Positions 1 through 8,251 of a stretch of 60,607 nt of DNA are shown here, piece by piece. Source of the stretch: a bacterium. GTDB lineage: Bacteria > Chloroflexota > Chloroflexia > Chloroflexales > Kallotenuaceae. Location: contig JADDQE010000079.1 of the NCBI GenBank assembly GCA_016781525.1, forward strand, positions 1 to 60,607, read 5' to 3'. Position 1 is the stretch's first letter. The number at the start of each line of letters is the position of its first letter. Below the pieces are notes generated by a model, which was given only the letters and a program-made list of their open reading frames with translations, ran no database searches and was not told the DNA's origin. Position numbers and translations under genes: made by a program.

Positions 1-981
1 AGCTTTCCATGCAGCTGCGGGTTTTTGCGGCGGGAAGATCAAGCTGCTCCAAACGCCGTGCTGGATGCCTGGCAGCTCATCGAGCTTGCCATCGAGCACC
101 ACTTGTCCAGCGTCGAAACACCACTGTCGGGTATGTTGCACGATCTTTCACCTGCTACGCTTGAGCAATTTCGCGCGAAACTCGCCGCTAATGACTTGGC
201 GCTCGTGGTCGATAGCGGTGTCGTGGACGTGGAGGCGCTGACTGCCTTGCTGCCGCTGGCTGCTCGGATCGGCGCAAAAACTGTACGCGCGACGCTCAGC
301 ACAATCCTGGAAGGTGCCCGATCTGGCATTCCCGGCGGCTGGGACGCATATCTGGAAGAAGTTCAACGGCGGATCAGCGCAATCCGTCCGCTGCTCGAAA
401 CCCATGACCTGGTGCTGGCGCTCGAAAACCATCAGGACGCAACGTCGGATGATTTGCTTGGGTTGTGCGAAGCAGGCGGAGGACATGTGGGTGTCACCTT
501 TGATGTTGCCAATCCGCTGGCCGTCGCGGAAGACCCACTGGTGTTTGTCCAAAAGCTGGGTGCGCACATCCACAACGTCCATCTCAAAGATTACCGCGTG
601 TATGCTACACCCTCCGGCTACCGGCTCGTCCGGTCCTCCCTTGGCGATGGCGTCGTTCCGTTTGCCGAGCTCTTGCCGCTGCTGTCGAAGCTCGCGCCGC
701 ACGCAACGTTGCATATCGAGCTTGCGGCGCAGTACGCGCGCCACATTCGCTTCCTCGAAGACGACTGGTGGCGCGGCTTTCCTGCCCGTGATATACGCGA
801 TGTGCTGCCGGTGCTGCGTTTACGCCAGGCGCATGCTCGTTCCACCGACGAGCCATGGCAAACGCTGTGGGAATGCGCCGCGCCAACTCCCGACGTCGTC
901 CGCCATGAGCATGAGCAATTCGAACGCAGTGTCCACTTTCTTCGTTCACTCTTAGGAGCCAACCGTGAGCTTTCCACTTGA
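1..981 (+). CDS. Sugar phosphate isomerase/epimerase family protein (5' end outside the window)
   Basis: The reading frame is open to the left edge, so the first residues are missing; the first internal start codon is a TTG at 25 and should not be taken as the true start. The visible part (about 326 residues) has the xylose-isomerase-like TIM-barrel signature: a metal-ligand Glu in LALENHQD, an Asp in VGVTFDVANP and His in HIHNVHLKDY, followed by SLGDGVVPF. Family members isomerise or epimerise sugars, or act as inosose dehydratases or hydroxypyruvate isomerases; the exact substrate cannot be read. It overlaps the following SDR gene by 17 nt, so the two are translationally coupled. With the SDR and the MDR dehydrogenase it forms a three-gene catabolic operon, probably for a sugar acid, polyol or inositol-like compound (inference). 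Confidence 0.8.
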   Translation, partial: SFPCSCGFLRREDQAAPNAVLDAWQLIELAIEHHLSSVETPLSGMLHDLSPATLEQFRAKLAANDLALVVDSGVVDVEALTALLPLAARIGAKTVRATLSTILEGARSGIPGGWDAYLEEVQRRISAIRPLLETHDLVLALENHQDATSDDLLGLCEAGGGHVGVTFDVANPLAVAEDPLVFVQKLGAHIHNVHLKDYRVYATPSGYRLVRSSLGDGVVPFAELLPLLSKLAPHATLHIELAAQYARHIRFLEDDWWRGFPARDIRDVLPVLRLRQAHARSTDEPWQTLWECAAPTPDVVRHEHEQFERSVHFLRSLLGANRELST

Positions 982-1738
982 CCTGTTTCGTTTAGATGGC
1001 CGGACTGCGCTTGTAACCGGGGGTAGCGGTGGTTTAGGCGCCGTCTTCGTACGAGCACTGGCAGGTGTTGGGGCGGATGTCGCGCTGCTCGGGCGACGGG
1101 TTGATGTCGCGCGTGAAGTGGCGGCTCCAATTGCGGCTGAGACGGGACGCCGCATCATCGCGCTCGAAGCCGACGTGACCAATCAGGAGCAGGTGCGAGC
1201 GGCGATGGCGGAGGTACGTGCAACGTGGGGCCGCCTGGATATCTTGATCAATAGTGCAGGGATCAATATTCGGAAACCTTCGTTAGAGTTCTCGCTCGAG
1301 GACTGGCAGCGTGTCGTCGACGTCAGCTTGACGGGATCGTTTATCTGTAGCCAGGCCGCGGCGCCGATGATGATTGAGCAGGGCTGGGGCCGCATCATCA
1401 ACATTGGCTCGATGCTTGCGCTGGTCGGGCTCAGTGAACGGCCAGCGTACACCGCAGCAAAAGGCGGCGTTATTCAGTTAACGCGAACGCTCGCAGTCGA
1501 ATGGGCCAAGCATAACATCAACGTGAACGCAATCGCGCCAGGGCCCTTCGAGACCGAATTGAATCGCCCGTTGATTGAAAACCCAACGGCGTACCGCGCG
1601 TTCGCCGACAAGATTCCGCTCGGGCGCTGGGGCAAGCCGGATGAGCTTGCAGGGGCAGTCGTCTTTCTCGCGTCCGAAGCGTCGAGCTTTATGACGGGTG
1701 CTGTACTCACTGTCGACGGTGGCTGGACAGCCCAATAG
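965..1738 (+). CDS. SDR family NAD(P)-dependent oxidoreductase
   Basis: A 257-residue classical short-chain dehydrogenase. Visible motifs are the cofactor-binding TGGSGGLG (residues 18-25), NSAG (96-99) and the catalytic Ser149, Tyr162 and Lys166 (YTAAK). The length is normal for the family. It starts at a GTG preceded by an AGGAG element and overlaps the upstream isomerase gene by 17 nt. Relatives include gluconate 5-dehydrogenases and 3-oxoacyl-ACP reductase-like enzymes; the neighbouring isomerase and MDR dehydrogenase favour a sugar-alcohol or sugar-acid substrate over fatty acid synthesis. The enzyme family is certain, the substrate is not. Confidence 0.88.
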   Translation: MSFPLDLFRLDGRTALVTGGSGGLGAVFVRALAGVGADVALLGRRVDVAREVAAPIAAETGRRIIALEADVTNQEQVRAAMAEVRATWGRLDILINSAGINIRKPSLEFSLEDWQRVVDVSLTGSFICSQAAAPMMIEQGWGRIINIGSMLALVGLSERPAYTAAKGGVIQLTRTLAVEWAKHNINVNAIAPGPFETELNRPLIENPTAYRAFADKIPLGRWGKPDELAGAVVFLASEASSFMTGAVLTVDGGWTAQ

Positions 1739-1755
1739 CTACGGAGAGCGTTTTG

Positions 1756-2787
1756 ATGAAGCAGGGCTTGCGCGCGATCATGCCCGCGCCATATGAAATT
1801 ACGATTGCTCCATTTGAAATACCCGATCCTGGTCCCGGTCAAGTGCTGATCGAAACGGAGGCAAGCGCAATCAGTCCCGGTACGGAGCTCGCCATCTATA
1901 CCGGTATTCACCAGTGGCTCGCCGATCCGACGCGTGCCTGGCCCAAGTTTCCATTTGTACCGGGCTACAGCGCGGTAGGCCGGATCGCTGCAGTCGGTCC
2001 GGGCGTTACCACATTTGCGCCTGGTCAACGGGTGATCTGGAATGGACGCCACGAGAGTCACGCGATCGTCGATGTTGCCGACCGGCGACGGGCACTGCAC
2101 CAGATCAGCGAACATGTAGCGGCTCCTGCCGCTGCCTGTGCGGTGCTTACGCGCTTTCCGCTAACGGCTCTGGTTCAGTGCGGACAAATGCTTGGTCAGT
2201 CCGTGGCGGTGTTGGGCCTTGGCCTGATCGGCCAGCTTACGGTACGCTTGTTCTCAGCTGCCGGCGCCTATCCCGTGATCGGTATTGATCTGGTTGCCGG
2301 GCGACGCGCACTGGCGATGACCACGCCGGGTGTTGCCGCAATCGATCCTGACGCGGGCGACCTTCAAACGGCGCTGCGATCGCTCAACGAGGGAGCGCTC
2401 CCTGATGTAGTGGTGGACGCTACAGGGGCGCCAAACGTGGTTCGGACCGCGATGTCCGTCGTTGCCGACGGCGGCAAAGTTATCATGGTTGGTAGTCCAC
2501 GTGGGATTGCTGGCGAGGTTGACTTTTACTGGGATCTGCACGGGCGCTCTATTACGTTGATCGGGGCGCATGGGAGCGCCATCGGCACCGAGCCACGCGA
2601 AAAGTTTCCGTTTATCCAAGATCGTGCCCTGCGGCTGATCGTCCATTTCCTGGAAAGCGATAAGCTACGGGTGAACGATCTCGTGCGGCATCATGTGCCG
2701 CCGCGCGATCTCCAGGAGATGTACCAAGGCTTGCTCAATCGTCGCGACGACTTTCTGGGCGTGACGCTGGATTGGCAGGCACGATAG
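1756..2787 (+). CDS. MDR superfamily (alcohol dehydrogenase-like) oxidoreductase without the usual zinc ligands
   Basis: A medium-chain dehydrogenase of 343 residues. An N-terminal GroES-like domain is followed by a Rossmann domain with GLGLIGQL near residue 160. The position that normally carries the catalytic-zinc Cys (GxCxSD) reads SAISPGTELAIYTG, so that Cys is absent, and the structural Cys4 lobe is also not seen. This resembles the zinc-free sorbitol-dehydrogenase-like branch. I chose the ATG at 1756 over the TTG at 1753 because GGAGAG lies 7 nt upstream. It follows the SDR gene by 17 bp and closes the operon. The reaction is probably NAD(P)-linked oxidation of a polyol or sugar acid (inference). 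Confidence 0.82.
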   Translation: MKQGLRAIMPAPYEITIAPFEIPDPGPGQVLIETEASAISPGTELAIYTGIHQWLADPTRAWPKFPFVPGYSAVGRIAAVGPGVTTFAPGQRVIWNGRHESHAIVDVADRRRALHQISEHVAAPAAACAVLTRFPLTALVQCGQMLGQSVAVLGLGLIGQLTVRLFSAAGAYPVIGIDLVAGRRALAMTTPGVAAIDPDAGDLQTALRSLNEGALPDVVVDATGAPNVVRTAMSVVADGGKVIMVGSPRGIAGEVDFYWDLHGRSITLIGAHGSAIGTEPREKFPFIQDRALRLIVHFLESDKLRVNDLVRHHVPPRDLQEMYQGLLNRRDDFLGVTLDWQAR

Positions 2788-2854
2788 CCACTCAAGCATC
2801 TGCAAGCGGCCACGATTGAAAGCAAGCCAAAGCATTGCCTACGGTGCCGCGCCA

Positions 2855-2879
2855 GTGCGCAGCGATCTTCGCTGCGCAC
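2855..2879 (+). terminator. Hairpin after the sugar operon
   Basis: A perfect 10-bp inverted repeat (GTGCGCAGCG / CGCTGCGCAC) with a 5-nt loop lies 67 bp after the MDR stop codon, between that gene and the convergent ITPase-like gene. There is no T-run on either side, so it is a terminator-like or transcript-stabilising hairpin rather than a canonical intrinsic terminator. Confidence 0.5.
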
Positions 2880-3021
2880 CGTCGTGTCACCACGATACAT
2901 GGTCTGTCGCAGGATGCGTGAGCGCCTACTGGGACTGAGCGACCCTGGTAAGGGTGCCGCTCGCACAAGACGTGTGACGGTCCTAATCGCCGGTTGTTTC
3001 ACCGTGTTAAATCACCACGTG

Positions 3022-3543
3022 TTAGTCCACAAATGCCGGGTGGAGCCACGGGGCAAGCGCACACATCAAGGCATCTTCAAAGATCCGTCCGCGGTGGACC
3101 AATCCACCTGTCAGCACGCCTGATGCTCCCAAGGTATGGCGCGTGCCTGTGAGCTGGGCAAGCTCGTCCATGAGCGGTCCAAGCTCTTCGCCCCCAAGCA
3201 CACGCTCGACGATCCGCGGTGGCAGCAGCAGGATGCCGCCTCCACCAACCCCGAGCCTGCCCTGCGCATCGACCACCGCCGCCCAGCTACAGAGTGCCCA
3301 CCCGCCGACGGTTGTGCGCAGCCCGCCTTCCAAGCCAACCCCGAGCTCCGCTCCGGTTTCGCTCAAAACTGCCCGAGCACGCGCCACTGCTCCTGCTTGG
3401 GTTTGCTCATCGCCAATCGGTTGGGCCGGCACGTCAACCTGCACCGCGACTGGCACCACGCCGGCCCTGGGATAAAGCCGGGAGGCGACGCTGTTAAGGG
3501 CTGCAACCTTCGCGCGGTTCGTCGAACCCAATCCAATCTTCAA
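3022..3543 (-). CDS. Inosine/xanthosine triphosphatase family protein (DUF84, YjjX-like)
   Basis: A 173-residue protein starting MKIGLGSTNRAKVAAL, the signature opening of the DUF84/YjjX family (S-TNPAKV in relatives). Family members hydrolyse non-canonical purine nucleoside triphosphates (ITP, XTP) to keep them out of DNA and RNA. The acidic and glycine-rich blocks GVGLEGG and GVGGGG fit the family core. It converges on the sugar operon and diverges from nrdR. The ATG is preceded by AGGAGCTAACTTTTG on the minus strand. The family call is good; substrate preference is not shown by the sequence. Confidence 0.8.
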   Translation of the reverse strand: MKIGLGSTNRAKVAALNSVASRLYPRAGVVPVAVQVDVPAQPIGDEQTQAGAVARARAVLSETGAELGVGLEGGLRTTVGGWALCSWAAVVDAQGRLGVGGGGILLLPPRIVERVLGGEELGPLMDELAQLTGTRHTLGASGVLTGGLVHRGRIFEDALMCALAPWLHPAFVD

Positions 3544-3689
3544 AAGTTAGCTCCTATGCATGGGACAAATGGTAGCACACTCATCCAGGGCTACTGCGAT
3601 GAGGATTCGTAGGAATGGAGCCGCTTGTGGTTGGCGGCGTCTCTGCCCATACGTGGCACGTAGCGCCTCTGGCTGGAAGGCCGGTGTGC

Positions 3690-3695
3690 TATAAT
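3690..3695 (+). promoter_or_regulatory. -10 box for a probable leaderless nrdR transcript
   Basis: A perfect TATAAT lies only 8 nt before the nrdR ATG (3704), with no Shine-Dalgarno sequence between them. The predicted transcription start falls at or within 1-2 nt of the start codon. No good -35 hexamer is seen at 16-18 bp spacing. Confidence 0.6.
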
Positions 3696-3703
3696 ACGTG
3701 CGT

Positions 3704-4168
3704 ATGCGTTGTCCTTATTGCCAGGCAGCCGACACGCAAGTGCTCGATACGCGTAAGCTTGATCACGGCGCGACGATCCGGCGGCGCCGCCGGTGCGAGC
3801 GTTGTGGCCGCCGCTTTACCACGGTTGAGCGCGTCGAGCCGCCGTCCCTGCTGGTCGTCAAAAAGAGCGGCAATCGCGAGCCCTACGACCGTAACAAGGT
3901 CATTGGCGGGATCCAAACAGCTCTTTATCGCCGGCCGATTGCACCTGATGCGGCAGAACGACTCGTCAACGAGGTCGAGGCTGAGCTGATGGCGCGTGAT
4001 CTGGCCGAAGTTCCGACCGCGGTCATCGGCGACTTACTCATGGATCGGCTGCGCGAGGTCGACGAGGTGGCATATATCCGATTTGCATCGGTATACCGCG
4101 CGTTTAATGATGTGGGCAAGCTGCGCGAAGCAGTCGATGCGTTGCGCGACGAGGCTCCAACCGAATAA
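3704..4168 (+). CDS. nrdR: Transcriptional repressor NrdR
   Basis: A 154-residue NrdR. It has an N-terminal zinc ribbon with Cys3, Cys6, Cys31 and Cys34, the basic stretch [13 protein letters not shown], then an ATP-cone domain ([16 protein letters not shown] onward). NrdR binds ATP/dATP and represses ribonucleotide reductase genes; none are in this window. I chose the ATG at 3704 (MRCPYCQ, the conserved start) over the GTG at 3698. A TATAAT just upstream and no ribosome-binding site suggest a leaderless mRNA. The next gene follows after 45 bp and may be co-transcribed. Confidence 0.95.
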   Translation: MRCPYCQAADTQVLDTRKLDHGATIRRRRRCERCGRRFTTVERVEPPSLLVVKKSGNREPYDRNKVIGGIQTALYRRPIAPDAAERLVNEVEAELMARDLAEVPTAVIGDLLMDRLREVDEVAYIRFASVYRAFNDVGKLREAVDALRDEAPTE

Positions 4169-4213
4169 CCTGTGGTGCTCGTCCCGCTGGGGGACGGGCG
4201 CGTCGAGGAGAGC

Positions 4214-5113
4214 ATGACATCCCAACCACCCGTAACCGACGAAACGGCGACAACTGAACAAACGCCAGCTGCTGTGCGTGCTAGCTCACACGACGGCGCC
4301 AGCGATAAAGGTACCAGCCCGGCGCGCGCTCCCATCGGCCAAGTCCTTCGTGAGCTCGACTGGGGGGTTTTGTTATTGGCCGGCGTTGGCGTCGGCATCG
4401 TTTGGGTCTTGCTGCTGCTCCAACAAGGCTGGGTCCAAATTTTCGCCGGTCTTTTGCCTGTGACCGCGGGCATCATGGTCGGCCGGCGCGTCAAGAAGCA
4501 CATCAACTGGCACGCCGTGCTCCTTGGACTGTTTATGTCGCTGTCGGCGGTGGTCGCAGTCTCCGTGCTGATGTTTGTTGAGCAACAGCGTAATGGGCCA
4601 GGCGCCATCTCGCCTCTGCTGCTCCAGGCCATGCTCTTTGCGGTCGTCACCCTGCTGCCATTTCCGGCATTCGGCGTCATCACGGCCTCGCGGAGCGAGC
4701 AGCGGCAGCGTGCGGTACGCGAAGAGCAGGCGCGCCGCGGCGGACGCCTTGACCGACCAGGACGCGTTCGAAGCGTCGAGGACCTGCGTGCGCTGTCTCT
4801 GCCCCAGCTAGGCGGTTACGTCGCCGACCTGTTTCGTAAGCACGATTTTCTGGTCAAGGATTATCGCTTCGAGAAGGACCGCCTCGACTTTCAGATGACG
4901 TACCAGGACGAGCCCTGGCTGATCCGCGTGTACACCGCGGAAAAGGTCAAGCCCGGTGCTGCTCAGGAGCTCTCGCAGCGAATGCGGGCAGAGGGTGTCA
5001 AGAAGGGCGTGGTTATTACGTCGATGGATTTTCAGGAGGGCGCAGCCCGCTGGGTCAAGGATAAGCCAATCGTGCTGCTCGACGGCCCGTCCCTGCTCTC
5101 GATGAACGATTAA
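4214..5113 (+). CDS. Membrane protein with C-terminal Mrr/restriction-endonuclease-like domain
   Basis: A 299-residue protein. A polar N-terminus (residues 1-50) is followed by three to four hydrophobic segments (LLLAGVGVGIVWVLLLL, IFAGLLPVTAGIMVG, VLLGLFMSLSAVVAVSVLMF, LLLQAMLFAVVTLLPFPAF) and a cytosolic region of about 110 residues beginning LPQLGGYVADLFRKHDFLVKDYRF. That region has the alpha-beta pattern of Mrr_cat domains. The expected D...(Q/E)xK catalytic signature is degenerate: an Asp is present in DRLDFQM but the QxK position reads IRV, so nuclease activity is doubtful. The start is the ATG with GAGGAG just upstream. It lies 45 bp after nrdR. Function unknown. Confidence 0.7.
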   Translation: MTSQPPVTDETATTEQTPAAVRASSHDGASDKGTSPARAPIGQVLRELDWGVLLLAGVGVGIVWVLLLLQQGWVQIFAGLLPVTAGIMVGRRVKKHINWHAVLLGLFMSLSAVVAVSVLMFVEQQRNGPGAISPLLLQAMLFAVVTLLPFPAFGVITASRSEQRQRAVREEQARRGGRLDRPGRVRSVEDLRALSLPQLGGYVADLFRKHDFLVKDYRFEKDRLDFQMTYQDEPWLIRVYTAEKVKPGAAQELSQRMRAEGVKKGVVITSMDFQEGAARWVKDKPIVLLDGPSLLSMND

Positions 5114-5163
5114 CCCGGGTGGATTGCCGGCGGCGTGTACAGCGGCCGGCAATCCTTAGCTAC

Positions 5164-6429
5164 TTAATGTCCGCCCACACTCTCCTCATACACTGCCCGC
5201 ATCGCAGCATACTTCTGGTCAAATGTAAGCTCGCGTAATACCTTGGCGTGGCCCGCCTGGCCCATGCCCCGAGCGAGCTCGCGATCATCAAGCAGCCGCT
5301 GAATGGCCCGCACCAGCTCGGTCACATCGCCAAAACGGACCAGTAGGCCGTTCACTCCGTCGTCGACCACCGCGGGAACACCGCCAGCCCTTGCTCCAAT
5401 CACCGGAACGTCATACATCCAAGCCTCAAGATACACAATGCCGAACGAGTCGGTGCGCGAGGGCATCGCGAATACATTGGCGGCAGCTAGCGCATCAAGC
5501 TTGGTTCGGTGAGATGCCGCGCGTAGCAACGTTATGCGCTGTCGATCCTCCTCGGGGAGGCTCGCGTAGTGTTGCTCGAAGTGAGCGAGAGTATTCGACG
5601 AGATCAGCACGAGCTTGGCGCTGCTGCCGCCACGCCACAACCGCCGCATTGCCTCGATTAGATGCACCGTACCTTTGTCGTAGGCCGCCGCACCAATGCA
5701 TAACACGATTGGAGCGTCGATGTTGTGCTCTGTCCGGAAGCGCGCGCCGTCACCACCGACTAACCTTTCGGGTTGCACCCAGCAGCCGACCAGGCGCAGC
5801 TGCGAGGCGGGAACTTTGGCACCCTGTAAAAAGTCGCGCTCAAGGCTGGTTTGCACCACCACAGCTTTGGATTGACGTAAGATCGCAAGCTGATGTCGTT
5901 GGGCGTAGTACCGCAGAATCTGCCGGTTTCCTGGTTCGCCGAGATGGACGAACGGGGTGCACAGATGCGGGAGCCCGCGCCGCTGGGCAAAGCGCAGCGC
6001 CGGTAGAATAGTGAAGTCTAGCGTAATGTTCGTCGTATGTACCAAGTCAAAGCGCTCGGTTGTAGTCGCCAAATAACGACGCAGCTCCGGGACCCGCGGG
6101 GTGATCAGCGCCAGGCGGTTGAGAAGCGGTGTTGTTCCAGGAAAGCGGCCCAGCTCAACCATCAGCCGGCGCAGGATGGGATACACGATTGGCGGGCCCG
6201 GCGCGCGGTGGACCGGGAAGCGCTTTATATGGACCCCATTATGCACGGCCTCGCGCTCGGGAACTGTTTTGCGGCCCGACGCCCAAAAGTGGTCGAGGTC
6301 CCAGGCATCGGTGGTAAGCACGGTTACCTGATGGCCATCCTGGACAAACTGTTCGCTAAGCTCCTGAAAATAGCCTTCTGACCCGCCGACGTACGGATAA
6401 TAGCGCTGGATCACGTGCAAGATATGCAT
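5164..6429 (-). CDS. Glycosyltransferase family 4 protein
   Basis: A 421-residue GT-B fold glycosyltransferase. The N-terminal acceptor domain starts MHILHVIQRYYPYVGGSEGYFQELS. The C-terminal donor domain carries the EX7E-type motif in PSRTDSFGIVYLEAWMYDVPVIGARAGGVPAVV. Such enzymes transfer sugars from nucleotide donors to lipid, polysaccharide or small-molecule acceptors. The frame extends 74 codons further upstream, but the conserved N-terminus and a promoter (TTGCCG-N17-TACCAT) ending 7 nt before the ATG at 6429 argue for this start and a leaderless mRNA. It stands alone; acceptor unknown. Confidence 0.85.
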   Translation of the reverse strand: MHILHVIQRYYPYVGGSEGYFQELSEQFVQDGHQVTVLTTDAWDLDHFWASGRKTVPEREAVHNGVHIKRFPVHRAPGPPIVYPILRRLMVELGRFPGTTPLLNRLALITPRVPELRRYLATTTERFDLVHTTNITLDFTILPALRFAQRRGLPHLCTPFVHLGEPGNRQILRYYAQRHQLAILRQSKAVVVQTSLERDFLQGAKVPASQLRLVGCWVQPERLVGGDGARFRTEHNIDAPIVLCIGAAAYDKGTVHLIEAMRRLWRGGSSAKLVLISSNTLAHFEQHYASLPEEDRQRITLLRAASHRTKLDALAAANVFAMPSRTDSFGIVYLEAWMYDVPVIGARAGGVPAVVDDGVNGLLVRFGDVTELVRAIQRLLDDRELARGMGQAGHAKVLRELTFDQKYAAMRAVYEESVGGH

Positions 6430-6436
6430 GACCCGA

Positions 6437-6465
6437 ATGGTACAAGGAGTTAGGCAGCCCGGCAA
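6437..6465 (-). promoter_or_regulatory. Promoter of the glycosyltransferase gene (leaderless)
   Basis: On the minus strand: TTGCCG (6465-6460), 17-bp spacer, TACCAT (6442-6437). Only 7 nt separate the -10 box from the ATG and no Shine-Dalgarno sequence is present. Confidence 0.5.
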
Positions 6466-6614
6466 ATTGTGGGGCCTCTGCTCACGCGAGGATATCGACG
6501 AGACTCTTGGGCCATGTGCCGAAAATCCACGCGCGGCCGCGGCTATCATGGAAGGCCAGCGCCCGCCGTCGCCGACAACGCCATCGATGGTAGCGCAACG
6601 CCTGCGAATCGACG

Positions 6615-6643
6615 TTGCGCTCTGGCTCGGCGGCCGGTACAAT
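6615..6643 (+). promoter_or_regulatory. Promoter of the probable 6S RNA
   Basis: TTGCGC (6615-6620), exactly 17 bp, then TACAAT (6638-6643). The predicted start at about 6650 coincides with the beginning of a long-range paired RNA structure rather than with a coding sequence. Confidence 0.65.
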
Positions 6644-6649
6644 AGTGTC

Positions 6650-6818
6650 ACCCTGCGCTGTGCGCGGATGAGTACAATGTTTTGAGTCTACATTGGTTTT
6701 GAAGGGGAGCTAAGACTCGGATGGGAACGTGGTTCGCCCACTGCACCTAACGGCTGGCACCCACCTACCTGAGGGTAGGCTTCAAAACACGCTCATCTGC
6801 TGCAGAGTGGGGTTTTTG
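6650..6818 (+). ncRNA. ssrS: Probable 6S RNA (SsrS)
   Basis: A roughly 170-nt non-coding transcript lies between a promoter and a T-run (6813-6817). A closing stem pairs 6664-6672 (GCGGATGAG) with 6792-6800 (CTCATCTGC). An inner 9-bp stem pairs 6696-6704 (GTTTTGAAG) with 6780-6788 (CTTCAAAAC). The 3' half (about 6753-6790) reads GGCACCCACCTACC, a short loop, GGTAGG, then the CTTCAAAACACG block typical of many 6S RNAs. 6S RNA is a rod-like promoter mimic that sequesters the housekeeping RNA polymerase in stationary phase. Identification is from recalled motif and structure, not a covariance-model search. Confidence 0.65.
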
Positions 6819-6865
6819 CTTTAATCCGCGAGCAATGCGGCTAACTCTGCCCCTCCCCGAGGACT

Positions 6866-7849
6866 ATGCTCTATTTGTTTTACGGCCCGGATGAATTGGC
6901 GCGGACGGAGGCGGTGCGCGCGGTCAAGGCCGCAATCCCGCCAGATCTCGCAGATTTGAACGTGACGACCTTGGATGGGCGGAAGCTCAAGCTTGACGCG
7001 CTTGCCGCGGCCTGCGAGGCCTTTCCGTTTCTAACAGATCGCCGGCTTGTGATCGTCGAGGACGCCTTGAAAGGGCTCAGGTCTGGTGATACGCGTGATG
7101 CAGTCAAGGCGTACCTTCCGCGTCTGCCTGAAACGACTGATCTCATTTTTCTGGAGCGCGAGGACGTCGACAAACGCTCGGCGCTCTTTACGTATCTGAA
7201 AAAAGCGGCGACTGTCCGGGAGTTCTTGCCGAAGGAAGGCGCAGAGCTTCAGCGCTGGCTCCAAGAACGGGCCAAGGCTCAGGGTGTCAAGCTCGCGCCC
7301 GACGCCGCTTCGCTACTGATTGAGTTCGTCGGCAACGACGGCCGGGCCTTGGTTAACGAGCTACAAAAGTTAGCGGCGTATGCCGGCGGCCAAGGCTTGA
7401 TCGAGGCTGAGGCGGTCCGGCTGCTGGTCGCCGACGACGGGGAGAGCTCGGTCTTTGCCTTTGTCGACGCGCTCGCAGCCCGTCAGCTGGCTCCGGCACT
7501 GGTGCTGCTGCGCGAGCTGCTTGCGGATGGCGAAGCGCCGCTTAAGCTGCTCTTTATGATTGGTCGGCAGATTCGGCTTCTGCTGCAGGTCAAAGAGCTG
7601 GTGGAGCAGCGGCTCCGGCCAGAGGCGATTGCTTCTGAGCTCAAGCAGCCGCCGTTTGTGGTCCGCAAGGCGGTGGATCAAGCGGGACGGTTCACAGCGC
7701 CGGCTCTCGTCCAGCTGCACGATCGCCTGCTAGAGCTTGACCATTGGTCTAAGACCGGGCGTATCGAAGGCGAGACCGCACTAGAGCTGCTGGTCGCGGA
7801 AACCTGTCAGTCCTCGCAGCCCCGGGCTGACGCGCGCCCTCGACGCTAG
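6866..7849 (+). CDS. holA: DNA polymerase III subunit delta
   Basis: A 327-residue HolA. The N-terminal region MLYLFYGPDELARTEAVRAVKAAIP is the ATPase-like domain I opening of clamp-loader delta. DLIFLEREDVDKRSALFTYLKK and the C-terminal LLFMIGRQIRLLLQVKEL region are also characteristic. Delta binds and opens the beta sliding clamp within the clamp loader. The start is the ATG preceded by CGAGG. It sits between the 6S RNA and the convergent rpsT, and holA next to rpsT is a common bacterial arrangement that supports both calls. A bidirectional terminator separates them. Confidence 0.92.
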   Translation: MLYLFYGPDELARTEAVRAVKAAIPPDLADLNVTTLDGRKLKLDALAAACEAFPFLTDRRLVIVEDALKGLRSGDTRDAVKAYLPRLPETTDLIFLEREDVDKRSALFTYLKKAATVREFLPKEGAELQRWLQERAKAQGVKLAPDAASLLIEFVGNDGRALVNELQKLAAYAGGQGLIEAEAVRLLVADDGESSVFAFVDALAARQLAPALVLLRELLADGEAPLKLLFMIGRQIRLLLQVKELVEQRLRPEAIASELKQPPFVVRKAVDQAGRFTAPALVQLHDRLLELDHWSKTGRIEGETALELLVAETCQSSQPRADARPRR

Positions 7850-7877
7850 CGCAAGCTGCAGGGCTCGACAAGGAAGA

Positions 7878-7906
7878 AGCCCGCCACTCACTGCGAGTGG
7901 CGGGCT
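7878..7906 (+). terminator. Shared bidirectional terminator between holA and rpsT
   Basis: A perfect 12-bp stem (AGCCCGCCACTC / GAGTGGCGGGCT) with a 5-nt loop lies between two convergent genes. The flanks are pyrimidine-rich but have no long T-run; on the minus strand TCTTCC follows the stem. Confidence 0.75.
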
Positions 7907-7927
7907 CCTGTATGAATTCGATGCGGC

Positions 7928-8194
7928 CTAGGCTGCGTTCGCCTTGTTGAACTTCGCCATGAGGCGGCTCTTGCGCCGTGCGGCGTTGTTCTTGTGGATG
8001 ACGCCCTTGGACGCGGCCTTGTCGAGCTCGGCGCACGCTTGACGCACAGCCTCAAGTGTTAGCTCGGCGCCGGTGGTAACCGACTGCTCGGCTTTGCGAA
8101 CGAATGTCTTGACGCGGGAGCGGACCTTCAGGTTGCGAACGCGCTTGCGCTCGTCGGCGCGCACGTGCTTCTGGGCGGACTTGGTATTAGCCAA
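7928..8194 (-). CDS. rpsT: 30S ribosomal protein S20
   Basis: An 88-residue S20: MANTKSAQKHVRADERKRVRN at the start and the conserved GVIHKNNAARRKSRLMAKFN near the end. It binds 16S rRNA in the small subunit. The start codon is TTG (8194-8192), fixed by homology and by GGAGG 7 nt upstream; no ATG gives the correct N-terminus. UUG is also the rpsT start codon in E. coli, where it is tied to autoregulation of translation (established knowledge), so the rare start may be functional here too. It diverges from murJ and has its own promoter. Confidence 0.96.
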   Translation of the reverse strand: MANTKSAQKHVRADERKRVRNLKVRSRVKTFVRKAEQSVTTGAELTLEAVRQACAELDKAASKGVIHKNNAARRKSRLMAKFNKANAA

Positions 8195-8251
8195 TGGAAT
8201 GCCTCCAACTGTAAATATCGTTATAATGGCGTTGGTCGCCGCTAACGGGTG

